Positions 39,501 through 53,300 of a DNA stretch of 64,000 bases are shown here, piece after piece. Made by a program: the position numbers and the translations under genes. This DNA comes from Holothuria scabra (Eukaryota; Echinodermata; Holothuroidea; Aspidochirotida; Holothuriidae): NCBI GenBank assembly GCA_037179385.1, contig CM074181.1, positions 49,310,394 through 49,374,393 on the forward strand. Reading direction: 5' to 3'. Each line of letters begins with the position of its first letter. Positions within the stretch are counted from its first letter, which is position 1. Below the pieces are notes generated by a model. It did not search any database. It was not told the DNA's origin and saw only the letters and a program-made list of their open reading frames with translations.

Positions 39501-42500
39501 TTTCCATGACTTCCAAGGACCTCATGACTAATATTTTCAGGACCTTCAAAAAAGTCAGATCCCATGTTTCCATCATTTTGTACAAATAATGTTTCTGAAC
39601 ACTGAGAAAACCAGAACAATAAGTTCACCTTCTAAACTTCCTGACTATCTTGATTATCTTGAGACCCTTGAAAAATCGCTCATTTTCCTTAACTTTCCAA
39701 GCCTTGATCAAAGTTCAGTTTTCCTGACTTTCCAGGACCTGTTTGAAGCCTGCAGAGAAAGTGTGTCCTCCAACAAAAGCTAATAGCACATATCGTAGCA
39801 AATTCCACCAACAAATGCCAACAATTGGTTTGATGAACTGGTTTTTCACATAGGCATCTTCTTTGAATTAATGTCATGGGTAATGTGCTTTGCTATTTTA
39901 CGTCCAAGTTTTGATGTCAACATCTGGGGACTTCAGCCATTAGATTTAGGTAGTAAATTTTAGTTCTTTTTGTACCCATATCACTATTACTTTGTCTCAC
40001 TTTCTGCCTTTTTAAATACCGTTTACCCAGAAATTTATCTCTTATGCATATGCCTCATGCCTCTTATGCCTCATGCCTCCTTGCAAAGCAAGAGCTCATT
40101 AATAACACTTTTTGATATGCAGCATACAGGCTAAGCCTGAAATCTCAGACAATCGTAAAAGGCAAACAGAAAGGTTGATCATAAGCTTAATTTATTCACA
40201 AAACATGACATAACTGAGAGCAGTTGATTCCAAATGTTAGCAGTAGGGAATTAACTGATACAGATCCAACAAATATTGCTAAAAAATAGTTCTAAGTACT
40301 TTAAAATTGCTGGTGTTGTGCTGCAGTCAGTGATTAGGTAGTTATATTTTACAGTTGAATTACATGATGTTACACTTTAATTAGTGTCAATATATGAACT
40401 CCACTGGTTGTAAGAATGAGACAGCAGTGCTTACCTTGCAAAGGTCACTATGAAATTCAGTGCCACTAAGGGTCATGTGATATGGAAGCTGCCGAAGTTT
40501 ACGTCTGTTATATTCAGATTCAAATCGCAGAGGCTGATATGGAACTTTTCTGAATGGATTCAAAGTTTTACCTTGCTGGGTCAAACATAGTTTCTGATAT
40601 GCAAAGAAAAATGCATACTTTTGCTTTATATTTATATACTTTCACTATATTTCACTAGAATTTTTTTTTCCTTTGACAGATTTTGCAGAAGTACAGAAAG
40701 ATCCCTTACAACTTTGATCCAACATTACACAAATTGAGCATTCTATCATTATTTTAAATACTGTGCGTAAAACAAAAATTTTACACATTACCTATGCTGT
40801 TCCATCTCTTTGTCAGTATAACAACATTATTTGTGGTAGAATCATATGACATTGTTTTCTACATATACTGAACATCTCACTGACAGGGATATTCTCATAA
40901 GATGGAAAGAAAAAGACTTTCATTTCATAAATTTCTCTTTCAAAATGTATCACTACTGTATATTTGTCTTCCAATTACAACCAGACACTGTGAAACAAGG
41001 TGACAAGTTCACCATTGTGGTAATTTAACCAAAGATTACTTCTAACATGAGGAACCTACTGCAATTGTGCTTGGTGCTCAGCAAAAGCAATGGAGTAGGG
41101 AAACCAAGCCGCAGTGAGCCACAACTGGAAAAAAGTCAGTGGCCAGCTTGACTTAAAAGAATTGTTTAAAAACTGGGCAGTAAAACTCCATCTAACCTAA
41201 CCTCCTGACATGAGGTAGAAAAGATATCAAAACAAATTTCTGGTAAGCCTAGCAAATGTGTAATGTGGAATTATATGTAAAATATAAAATTACAAGGAGA
41301 GCAAACCCAAATTCTTGAAAGAAGACTGTTTTTACCTTTTCGAGGTTGGCCCACTTGCCAGAGAAAAATTCAGCCAGAACTTGGTGACGTGATTGAAATG
41401 AGATAGGATCCTTGATGTATCTTTCGGTGGCTGCCATAGTAAATTGCCTGTGAAATGACAAAAGTTTAAAGTATTTTCATGGAACCTGCAGAGTGTTTTG
41501 TCACCACAGATTAACCTTTTGATAGAATGTTTAAAACATCTGCAGTACGAAATTGCATCTTACCCTGCAGAAAATTCCTGTTGAGACCCTCTGTCAAAAT
41601 TCTATTAACCAAAGGGTTTCAACAGGTTGGAAATGGTTTTAATGGGTTTTCAAAGGCAATTTGGTTTATGAAAAGGGTACAACTATAGGAAACCTTATCA
41701 ATGCAAAAAGTTTTCAAAGGGTTCCATATGAAACCTTTTGGGATCAAAGGGTATTAACCCAAAGGGTTCCAAAGGAAATCTTAACTACTTGGTTGTTTTA
41801 TAGTGAAAACAGTGTCAAAAATTGTTGAACACAACCTTCACACCAAAGGATAATGTCAAGGCTTATTTCAAACATGGATCATGTGTTGTAAAGCTACAAC
41901 ACATGATCTCTACCACTTTTATTCAAACTTCAATCCATGCCAGAGTTTTTACACCTTCTTTCACTTGGAATTCCACGACATTCTATGACCTTTACAAAAA
42001 GCATTCCATAAGTTTTCCAGACTGACAATATGATTTCTTTCATACAAACAAAAAAACAGCCAGAATAAAATAAGTTAAACAACTGTATATTTTGACTTAA
42101 ATCGCTTGGAATTTCATGACTTTCCATGACTTTATAAGAAAACTGACACTTCTTCATGACTCTTAAAGCCTGGAAAATTAAAATGAAACACTCCATGACT
42201 TTTCAGCCTTTCGATGACCTGTAGAAACCCAGCATTCATGATGCTTCAGCTGAAATTCAAGTAAAGAACCAAAGTTTGGGAAAGTGGCTCAAAACTGAGG
42301 AAATTCAGGTCTATTCGATGGGGATGTTAAATAGGGTTCCAGGAGCAGGATTTGGAGATAATAGTTCACGCCTGCCTTGATTATATCTGGACACTTATCA
42401 AAAAGAAAAGGAAAATCTTGCCAGTGTTCATCTATGTCCACTCTGGTTATAGGATCCTTGATGGACCAATAGGCAAACCAAGTCAAACTGACCCAGTGTC

Positions 42501-45500
42501 ATCAAAACAGGTGGATCTAATTTGACTTGACCTCCATAATGTTTGATCAGCTAGCACAACCAGCTGTAAAGGACAGCAGCAATTATTGAGGTAACACTAA
42601 GGAAGAACACTACCTTTTATTAAACTGAGGTAAGACTAAGGTAGTAACTGAGCAATAAATTGAGGTACTAACCTATGATAAAGGACCAAAACAGTCTTGC
42701 CCTCAGCTTGTCTCTCCACCAAATACTCTTCCAATTCAAACTTCAGACGAGCCCAAATAAGGTTGGGGACTGCCACCTCAGTGGGGTCTGGTGGGGGCCA
42801 GTACTGGTAAATCTCATCCAGTACCTCATCATCCAAAGACAGAACGTGGAGCAGCTCCTCACTTGTAAGACCGTTCCTATCAATGAAATGAGGATACTTA
42901 TGAACTTATCAATTGTGAGATGCACCATCTCACACCAGGACATGTGTAATTCAAAAGTGTGTCATGATTGTCACAGCTGCTTTGCAGGGGTGTGTCAAAT
43001 TTCTCCAAATGTGTCAAACCAACCCAACATGTACAGCATAGGTGCACCATATTCTACAGCAATCATGTGTCAGAGTTTATAAGATGTTAGGACAATTGCA
43101 CAAAAATGTTTCACACTCCTAACAAACCTTGACTGACCCTGCTTGGGGATTAAAAGGTGCATCTTACAAAGCTAGTTTGGTACATTACATGAAATAGCCC
43201 TTACCAAAACTGCCCATCACTATAAACAGTCTAAAACCCGACTTTTGGGCATTAAGTCGGTTTTTACTTGAAGCTCACACCTACAGTTTATAGCCACTAA
43301 AATCCTAAAAACAATAAAAATATGATAAAATCCTTTAAGCATCAAAGTGGCTAAAACTGAGGATGTTAACATCAAGTAAAAACCTAGCTGACTTATCACC
43401 CAAAAGTCAGGTTTTAAACCATTTAGTGGTAGACAGTTTTTTAAGGGCTATTTCACGTAACGATATGTTGGCAGATGGAATTGTGAGGTACAGCGTGGGT
43501 CACACAAACCAAGCCCAGCACATAGTGGACAGTGTTCCCTTGTTTTCGTGAAATACATTCATACAACACAAAGCAACTAGAAAGCCAACAGGCTTAGTGA
43601 TTCCTTGCCGTATGATATATCATAGCAAACATGGAAACAAACGTGACATGCATGAGATCCCATACAATTATCCTACTTAATTGAGATATAATACTAGTAG
43701 GGTCAAAACTTTTTGACCTCATGTGACCCAAAATGACCTTTTGACATCTTAAAAACAATAGTGATCACCTTACCAACACGTCCATCAACATGAGTAATTC
43801 AAAATTAAGCTTAGTACAGAATGAGTATGGAAGTACTACCACCATGGTATGAGATCCCTCACAGTTATCCCCCTAAAAATATTATGTCTACAAAGTTTGA
43901 TCTTACTGTCACCTCAAACCTTTGATCTCCACACACAAGAGGAATTTCTCACACAGCTTTAATATTCCAGAAAACTGTCTCATTACTTGATAAAGCGGTA
44001 TTTTGAAACCATTTTTATCAAAAGTTTGGTCAATGGGGACAGCTCTCCATTCTGAAGTCTCTATGTTCCGATGCCTCTATGTTTCGAAAAGTCTGCATTG
44101 AGGTTAGTGTTTAAACAAGCCCTCATCGACACACTCTCCTACAAGCATTAGATCAAATACTGTGTTTCACATACCCCGCGCTTGAGGTAACACTGTATTA
44201 CCTCATGCTCGAGTAACATGGGAACGCGGGTTAATGCGGGGTCGGTGTTTAAATTTCAATCCACCTCAAATCGCAAGGTTAAGCAGTTTTAAACATGTTT
44301 GTTTTAATCAAGCAAGGTCACAGGTATTAATAGCACTGATGACAGGTATTTTCTTACATTTTGCTGTAATCGGTGTGTGAAATATTTGGTCTCGTTACTA
44401 TGGTAACACTATCCAATCAACCAAACACTGGGTACGTGAGAACACAGACTGGAAAACACGGGGTTAGCCTGTGGTTTTGTCTGATTGTAAACATGAGTTA
44501 ACACTGGGTGTTGGGGGGTATGTGAGACCAAGCCTAAAGAGACATCTGAACAGAGATGTGTAACCTTGGCTATTACTGACAGCAATTTTTGCTTTATGGG
44601 GAAAATGCCCCACCCATTGTCTATGGTATCCTTTGCAAATTAACAAAAGCAGATATCCCTATCAATCCATAATTTAACAAGACTTTTAATTCGCCTTTTG
44701 TCTACTTATACTGTAGGTACAGCATAACATACAGTACAAGTTTTCCTTGTTTGATACACAGTATACAACATTATGCTTGCTCTTATTACCTGAACTACTT
44801 TTAAATGACAGCAGCAATGCAAAATAAAATCTTAATACTTTTGAAAAGTGTCATAAAGGGTAATCTTGAAGCAATGGTTCTATGCATTAAGCTTTATGGT
44901 ACACTTTTTCTTTCTTTTTTTTTTGGGGGGGGGGGATAGTGACATGGATAAAAATGAAATGTGAGACAAGAATTCCCACTCGATAATGATATTTGACATA
45001 GCTACATAATCCTTCGCACAGGGGTTACTTTTTTGGTGCAGTTATCCAGATATAAGCAGAGATGAGGCAAGTAGTATGCTGATACATTTTATGCTATCAA
45101 AAATTTAGAACAAATTCTAGAATGAAACTAAGTGACAAATAATCACTGTAGAGCATATTGAAACTGTAAAGCAGAAACACCAATCTAGACAGAAACCAAT
45201 GTTTAAAGTTTGTTCAACAAAATTCCTTATACAAACACACTATTTGTTCAATTCCACCAGCTTCTATGTAAAGGACACTAATTTCTGAAGGGTGTCAATC
45301 TACAGTATTTCAAAGATGACTTTCAGTTTAGAAACTTGATCAGTGTACATGAACTTCTCCATCTCCAGACAATGGCTAGGCAAACAACTTTTATTTGTGG
45401 TCAGATGAGACAAGATAATGTGGACAGTTATTTTATGCTGGATTTAGCAGAGGTGTGACTTTCATGGAAGTCTGACATTTTGACCACAAAAAGGGTACTG

Positions 45501-47270
45501 AATGCCTGCAGGGAATGGCAGGCAATAGTAGTATATACAAACAATGGGCTGTCATGGTTATGTACTGAGATAAAAATAAGCTTTCTTCAGAGGGTTTATA
45601 AGAGTCAATTAACACCACTTATACAGTAAAAAGCTTAAGTCAATTGAGCTGTATGTTTGTATGAGGTAATCCTTCAGGACACTGTGGGGATAACTGGCAG
45701 TCAACTGTGAAAAAATTGGGCGAGATAACTGTGACCAAATGGCAAAGAGTGGGTCAGTCACAATTTGATTCACTCTATTAGGCAATAACAGTTCATGTGC
45801 GCTGAAGGGTATTTGATACCAAATGATCAGTGTAAATTAGGTTCTTTTTTGTAAAACTAACTAACTGTGGTATATCTAATTAAGCAATTCCCACTTCCAA
45901 TTAATGCACGCTTGTATGCACATGTCCTCATGAGGACAGTAGGCACAAGGTTTGTCAAATATTAGCACTTTTTGTCACTAAATTTAATGTTTTCTTCAGG
46001 TTTTCTTTAAGGTTATTGAAAAAGCAATGTAGGTATGTTATAAAAGAGATTCTTTTGCATCACACAGAGTACTCTCTGTTCAAAGTTTATACTTTTGAAG
46101 TTCCATATCAGTCATCTACTTAGTGTGCACAGAAGCATCTTCTAATATTTTCATACTATGTCCCTAAATGACCCTTATATACAGACTGTTTAAACTCACA
46201 TGTTCCACATCAGTTTCATGAAAATCTATTTACTTGTGGCTGCAAAATCAGCATACCCATGAGCATTGAAGCATGTATGCCAGCCTGATGAACAGATTTT
46301 GCCTTTTCACATTTTATATTTTGCTCTGCCCACTTTTTCATGTATTAATACTTGGAACTTAATGTAATAACAGGGCACAATTTCATGCCAGCATCAACAT
46401 ACTGTACAGTAACTACCACGTGATGTGCCTTTTTGTGCACCTTAGACCTTCTTCCTATGAGTTTGCTTCAGTTCTTTACAAATGCATTTTCAAAATTACC
46501 TCACTAAAGAATTTACATAGTGAAGTTAATAAACTGTTCCAAAAAAATTATATACCCTATGCCTATTACATTACACATGCCAAATTATTCTTACCCTTTC
46601 ACCCTAACCACTCATGGATATTAACTTCAACAGTTATATACTCTTTTGAGATATAGTGTTTGCAAGGTTTAGATGTTTTGAACTCTGATGACCCCAAATG
46701 ACCTTTGACATCCAATAAAAACAATAGGGGTCATCTACTCAGTATGGACAATCCACTTAGTAAATATGAGATTCCTGGCAGTTACCTTTCTTGACATATG
46801 GTGTTTACAAGTTTTTGAGCTTTTCATCTCTGATGACCCCAAATGACCTTTGACCTCCACCAAAAATAATTGTGATCATCTACTTAATATGGGCAATCCA
46901 CCTGCTATGTATGAGATCCCTCACTTTTACCCTTCTTGAGATACAGTGTTTACAAGGTTTTGACCTTTTTCCCTCTGGTGACCCCAAATGACCTTTGACC
47001 TCCATCAAAAACAATAGGGACCATCTACTCAATATGGACAACCAGCAAGGTAAGTATGAGATTGCTCACATTTTTCCTTCTGAGGATATCGTGTTTACAA
47101 ACAATTTCCAAGGTATTTACATTTTGACCTCTGGTGACCCCAAATGACATTTGACCTCTACCAAAAAAAATAGGGACGATCTACTCAATGTGGACAATCT
47201 ACATGCCAAGTTTGAGATCCCTAGGGGTTACCGTTCTTGAGATATCGTGTTTACAAGCAGGCGTCACACA

Positions 47271-47302
<32 letters not shown>

Positions 47303-50300
47303 TACACACACACGACATCACCATCGCATAGATTCCTTGCCTGCCTTCGGCAAGGAATCAAAAATGGGAGTAGCCAACTCCAATGAAAATAGGGACTCAG
47401 CCCTACTTTAAAGCAGATTAATTTGCATATTTTTACAACAAAAGAGCAATTTAGGCGAGGTCCACTGAACAGACCCACATTTGTGATTCCTCCTTATGTT
47501 ATGGTTAACAAAGGAAGAATGATGTCATCACATTTTTAAGAAAACTCAAATTCTGAAACACATTGTAGGTGTGGGATTGGTTTGTTTATCCTGACAATTT
47601 GGAGGATGTGCGCATGTGCACAGCCACTAAAACGAATTACCCAACTCACATATTGATAAGTGTATTTCATCGCAGTATCCTTCATTGTAAGATATGCTAC
47701 TGTCCTGGACTTTGAGGAGATGCTTAAAACAATGAGTATTATCTGAACAAATGCATTCTTTTTCACCACAAAATTCTCAAAATGTTGCACCATTTGGTGT
47801 ATGGGGATGGGAAAGATGTAGGCCTTGGGACAAAATCCCCCAGCTCTCACAAAACTACCTGCTTATTCCATTCTCATGATTCCAGTCCCTGATGGATCAA
47901 GGCTCTTGTTTAGTGGAACCACTAAGCGTCTCATGGAGATAAGTGAACGGTACCCTATTATTGAAGAGGAAAAGCTTCTCTGCATCTAGTAACTCATTCT
48001 ACGATGGATATACTGTACTACATCCATCAATCAATTATTATGTAGAACTGTCACTCCATTTGATGGGGATGAGGTGGGGGTTAGTTAGGTAGTTAGAGTT
48101 TTACGGTCCAGTTTTTAACCTATTGGCTCAAGTCCAGCTGGCCACAGCCTTTTTTCCAGTTGTGGCTGTGGGGGACGGGACGAGGAGAGATATTCCATAA
48201 AGAGAGGCATAACATGTCTTATCAGTTCAAACTTTAAACTTCTCATCAGGTCATACTTCATTAACTTTTCCCACTAACAGACAGTGATTCTGCCAGAAAT
48301 AAAAAACAGGGGGGTCTACAGTATTACTGCCAACCTCAAGTCCAAGTTGATGTTGCTCTTGACCAGAGTTACAGGTGGGTTCAGGTGGCAAAAGCTTGCC
48401 TCAAGGCCCCTACCATATAAGGTGCAATCTGAAGGATTTCAATGGCTATCTATTAAAGTTCAAACAAGGTGTCCTCTTCTAAAAAAGAAACCAAGATGCT
48501 GACAGAAATTCTGAACTCATTTTTATTTTTATGAAAATGAAAAGGTCCGGTGGGATTTGACAGTCCTTCTTCTAGAAAGAGGGGTCCCCTTGATATAAAC
48601 CATGCTTACAGCCTCATTTTGATGGAAAACAAAAAAACCTCATTCAAGGTCAGACATAACAAGCCTGATCTTGTTACCAAATTACCTCCAAGCCATGACA
48701 TGGTGCAACTTAACTTGCCGATCTTCTCTAAAATGGGCTAATACTGAACTGATGAGCAGAGTACATATATATATATATTCGTGGTCTGTAAATTGTAATC
48801 ACAGTCTAAAAAGGAAACGAATAATGGATGTACACCTCTACCCCCCCCCCCCCCCATACACACTCACCTCGAAGCAACAATGTACCCCAAAGCATGGGAT
48901 ACCAGAGTTACACCAAACTCCCTCTCCAACCTCTCAAAGAGTTTCCAGATAGCTTCATCTACCCTGACTGCCAGCTGCTCCTCTGATACCACAGTGTAGG
49001 ATTTCCACCTCTTCGCCTCCTCAAAGAGCAGTTTCAGGAACAGGGGTTGGGGGAATTTCTTGAAAGCTGCAAAGAAATTTAACAAATGAATTTCTTGCTA
49101 CTAAAGATGGACTATGTGACTTTATTCCTTTGTATATACTGTAGTCATGGAAATGGTACCAATCCAAAACAAGGAGGGTTAGAAAGGAGACAACAGTGTT
49201 GTAGTCAATGCCCTCCTTGGTCTAGGATACCTCACCTCAAAAGGACTTGAAGCCTCCACAAGGAGTGTTTCAGCATTGGACTGTCGGCGTCCAAAACAAC
49301 ATGATACACAATGTTCCATAGACTATAGACTAATGTTTGTTTCGAACAATAATTTAGCTGCTCCTCGAATAATTCTTATCTCAAAGCCTTAATCAACAAC
49401 ATCATCAAAGTTTCTAAAATTCCAAAATGGGCCTATACTAAAACTTATTGGCAGAGATATATTCCTTGCCCGCATACTGGTTATCAGTCATGCAATGTCA
49501 AAATGAAAAGTTAAAAAATAAACAAAATGAGCAATGACAATGAGAAGATGCATCTCTTCTACTGTACTTGTTAACTTTTTCTTGCCAGCCATCATACAAA
49601 CATATTTCATTGAATTTTACACTTTGGTCATTACAGGTGGCAACCTGTCTGTTAATTTCATGCATTGTAGCATTTTTACACAAAGCACATTTTAAATATG
49701 TTTCCAGATAAGAAAGACATTTGCCAATATTGGGAAAATCAAACCACACATCAAAATTTTAGAGACCTAAAGGAAACAAATATTTTAATCTTCAATGGCA
49801 TTTGTTTGTTTAAAAAAAATCTTCATTAAAGCTTGAAACCTGTCAGTAAAAACCAGATCAATGTATCTTTTCTCTTTTCATGTTCAAAGACAGTTCTTTC
49901 TATCCTGTTGAGTGAGGGGGAACTCAAAACTGAAGCTTATGAAAAGAGAGTTTTTGAACCACTGTTGCAAAAATAGAACATAAATTTGCTACAGTACCTA
50001 CCTATCTAACGGCTAAAAGCTAGTCATAATGAATATGCCATAAAAAGCTAATATGAGAATGGGTTCATTGTCTAATTTCCAACCCTGAACAGGTTGGCAT
50101 GGAATGACGAACATGCCATGAATCTTACCATTTTTTAGTATGTTAAATTGGTCAGCAGTAACTTTACGCTGAACATCTTTCATCCTGTGGTGTAATATAT
50201 CAATACCGGTCACCTCAGGTAAGGGTTTCATCTCAATGAAACAGCTGTCGTCATTTAGAATCTCCTTTAACCATTCCAAAATACCATGCAAGTCCGAGAT

Positions 50301-53300
50301 GGTTGAAACAATGATCTGCACATTTTGAGGACAGATTCTTGGTAACCACTTGCAAGTGTATGCTCGAAAAGTGCCCTCTAGTTGATCTATGGAATCCAAA
50401 AGGATGAGCAAAGAGCCTCTCTCAACTAGACTTGCAACATTTTTCAACAAACGAGGGAAATTAGAGATGAGATTGTCATAGTTGTTTAAGATGGCATGAT
50501 CTGGAAGCGGCAGATTATACAAAGCACATATCTGTTCAACTATTGACTGGAACACTTGCAGTATGGTGGAGCTACTAGATGATGTACCAAGAAATCTAAT
50601 AATAACATTCACAGATTCCCCCATCTCAGTTTTCATCTTATCCGCCACTTTGGCCATGACGGATGATTTGCCACTTCCCGACGGACCATAGATGACTAGA
50701 GGTTTGCTGTCTGCATTCATGCAAACTTTGTCCACAATCAATTGAATGGTATCCTCACAACCATGAAATGTTTGACATCTTTTCACACAGAAATCAGCAT
50801 GATGAATCACCTCCAAGAATAACGGATCTTCTGCGATATCACTGGAGTCTTGCCCCTTTAGCGCTGCCATGGTAAGGGCTTTCACTTTGGCAACAAAGTT
50901 GTTTTTCAATGTTTGGAAGTAAGTTTGATACTCATGTGTATTTTTTACATTTCCTGGTTCTTGCCAGTGGAGTATCATTGATGTAATATTCTCTTTTGGG
51001 AGATGGGATGCCAAATAACAGTTTTTCAACTCATTGAGCTGCAATTTTACCTCCTCAATTGGGCGACCATCTTCACCTGCATCAAAGTATTTGATACTGG
51101 AAAGAAAGAACAGAATGACACTCATACATGGGAGATAAAAATCTTAAAGTAATAAAATTAGAGCTTCAGATATGCTACTTTTACCTTTTATTACATTTGT
51201 ATATAAGTATGTACCACATACTTATACACATGGACCTAGCATGTAACGTGTACATCCTATCCATAGCTGATCACCACCAACTGGGACAAAGAAGGCGAAC
51301 CAAGGTGGCCACTGTGAACCTATAAATCTTCTGATTTGACAATGACTCTGTAATACTTTAGGCAAAATTTAAACTCGAATGGGAAAAATATCATATCCCT
51401 GCTATAAGTGAAGGAATTTTGACCTTACCTTGCCATATTTCAATAATATTTAACTTTCTTGCAAATTATGATGATGTACTTGAGCAAGTCCAAAATTTTA
51501 GCCAAACATACAGCAGATGGCCATCTTGGTGAGCCTTTTCTCACACTACAGTAGCGACAATGTACCGTACAGTATGCTCTGTCCTTGTATAGGAAGTCCG
51601 TGAGAAACACATTTAACTTGAAAAGTCTCACAGCAACTCTCTGTACACAGATTCATGTAATATTTTTATAGTGGGATGGGAAAGGGGGTTACAAAGAAAT
51701 TTTCTTCAAGTTATAGTTGTCTTGAAAAAAGTGTTTAAAGTCATATCAAGTATCGATATGTTAGAGGGGTACTTTTTCTAAACCATTACGGGATATTAGC
51801 CTTTAAGGAGATCCGTCATGGCTACCACAGTTTTTAGGGAAAAACTGCGGTTCCCAATTATAGTACCCGACAACTGGTTCATTACTCCAATTAGCTGCTT
51901 CAATGAGCAGCAGATTTGATTACCATTCTGGTACAATAGAAGCCCAACAACATTGGGGTTCAAATAACAACTAACAATAAATCCTGAAATAGGTGCTGGC
52001 GAAAGGGAGTCAAATTCTGAGATAAAGTGCTATCAAATGTCAACCTTCATGGTCATTTTCAAATGCTTAAATAGGCATAGTACTGTGATCAGTTCCTGAC
52101 GAGATTGTTCTAAGGGTATTTTTCCTGACATGCATTTTGTTAAAATTTGCCTTGCAATCCAATGTTGTTCTCAAGATACAGTATGAGCAAGTAAAGTTGT
52201 CACATTTTCAACAAGTAGTTAACTTGAAGCAAACAGATATGGCACCACATCCTTGCTTTTATAATGACAGTCTTTTGGTTTTCTTCAAACTTCACAGCCT
52301 ATTTCCTCCTCAACAATCCCATATTATTGGAATGTGATTGCATAAGAAGCATGGAATTTGTAGATATTTTGCATTCACCACAGGGAGGTCAGTCTCAAGG
52401 TCAAAACAACAGATAGAAAAACAAAGGGAAACAAAGCCTTCGTTGTCAATGTGAGGAACCCTCTGCTGCCCTCAAACTCACACAAGCCTTGTAACTTCAT
52501 TTGCTAATATCTCAAGAAGTACATGTCCAATTTGAATGGAAATTTCACTGCACCATGTAGATTTGGTTCCTCTTTCATATGGAAATTATTTTTTTTGTTT
52601 TAACTTCCCTTTAAGTTATGTTCCAAACTTTCTGAAGGGCTATGTATAAGCATTCTGACTCCAAATCCACACTTACAAGCAAGATACTTTCCACAATTTA
52701 TAGGTCACAACAAATCACCATGGCAACCTGCATACCCATGAACAACCACCTTACTTAACAATGAATAATAAAATAGGACAATCTCTTTGTGTTGATGGCA
52801 AAGTTTAATACCATACCTGACAGAGTCTTTATCTTCTGCATGATCATACAAATCCTCTATTTCTCGGATAAATCCAAAACAGTGAAGTCTAGCATCATTT
52901 ACTTCCAGGGCTGCTTCAATTTCTTGCTCAGTAACTAAAGGAGAGTGAAAAAGAATTTCTGTGAAATGAATGTTTACTTAATTTCTTCCTTCCAATGTTC
53001 TCTACTGGTTCAGTAGCTTGAAAAATTAACTATTTGCTCAATATAAGTTTGCTGATTGAAAGACAGTCCATGTTGCCCTCTTTCTTTCTCTCTTTCACCC
53101 ATGTGAGCCCCAACCATATACCCCCAAATGGTATACTCTCTACATGCCAATGCAGGCAGTCAAATGATGGTCCAATTTTAGTCAGACATAACTGGGGTTC
53201 ATTACCTTTACTTTCAACTTCCTTGCTTACCTGTATCATAGATGGTTGCCCACAGAATTGTAACTTGATTCCCTCAATTTTACTGAATAAGTGGGTTTAA

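Larger units (their letters stand above)
42877..48867. other. NWD1-like intron 6 (6.0 kb)
   Basis: One of the two largest introns. Apart from the elements annotated at 43180, 43599, 44164, 46640 and the SINE at 48075, it shows a T/G homopolymer junction near 44905-44935 and a C17 run at 48839-48855 next to exon 6. No additional exon is supported. Confidence 0.6.

Noticed and set aside
42289..42486. Minus-strand open frame with a protein-like stretch (DFPFLFDKCPDIIKAGVNYY)
   Set aside because: It looks somewhat protein-like but matches no family I recognise, has no fitting splice phase with exons 7 and 8 (which join directly), and may be a decayed mobile-element fragment.
46420..46656. 78-residue + strand frame in intron 6
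   Set aside because: No recognisable motif; AT-rich composition accounts for it.
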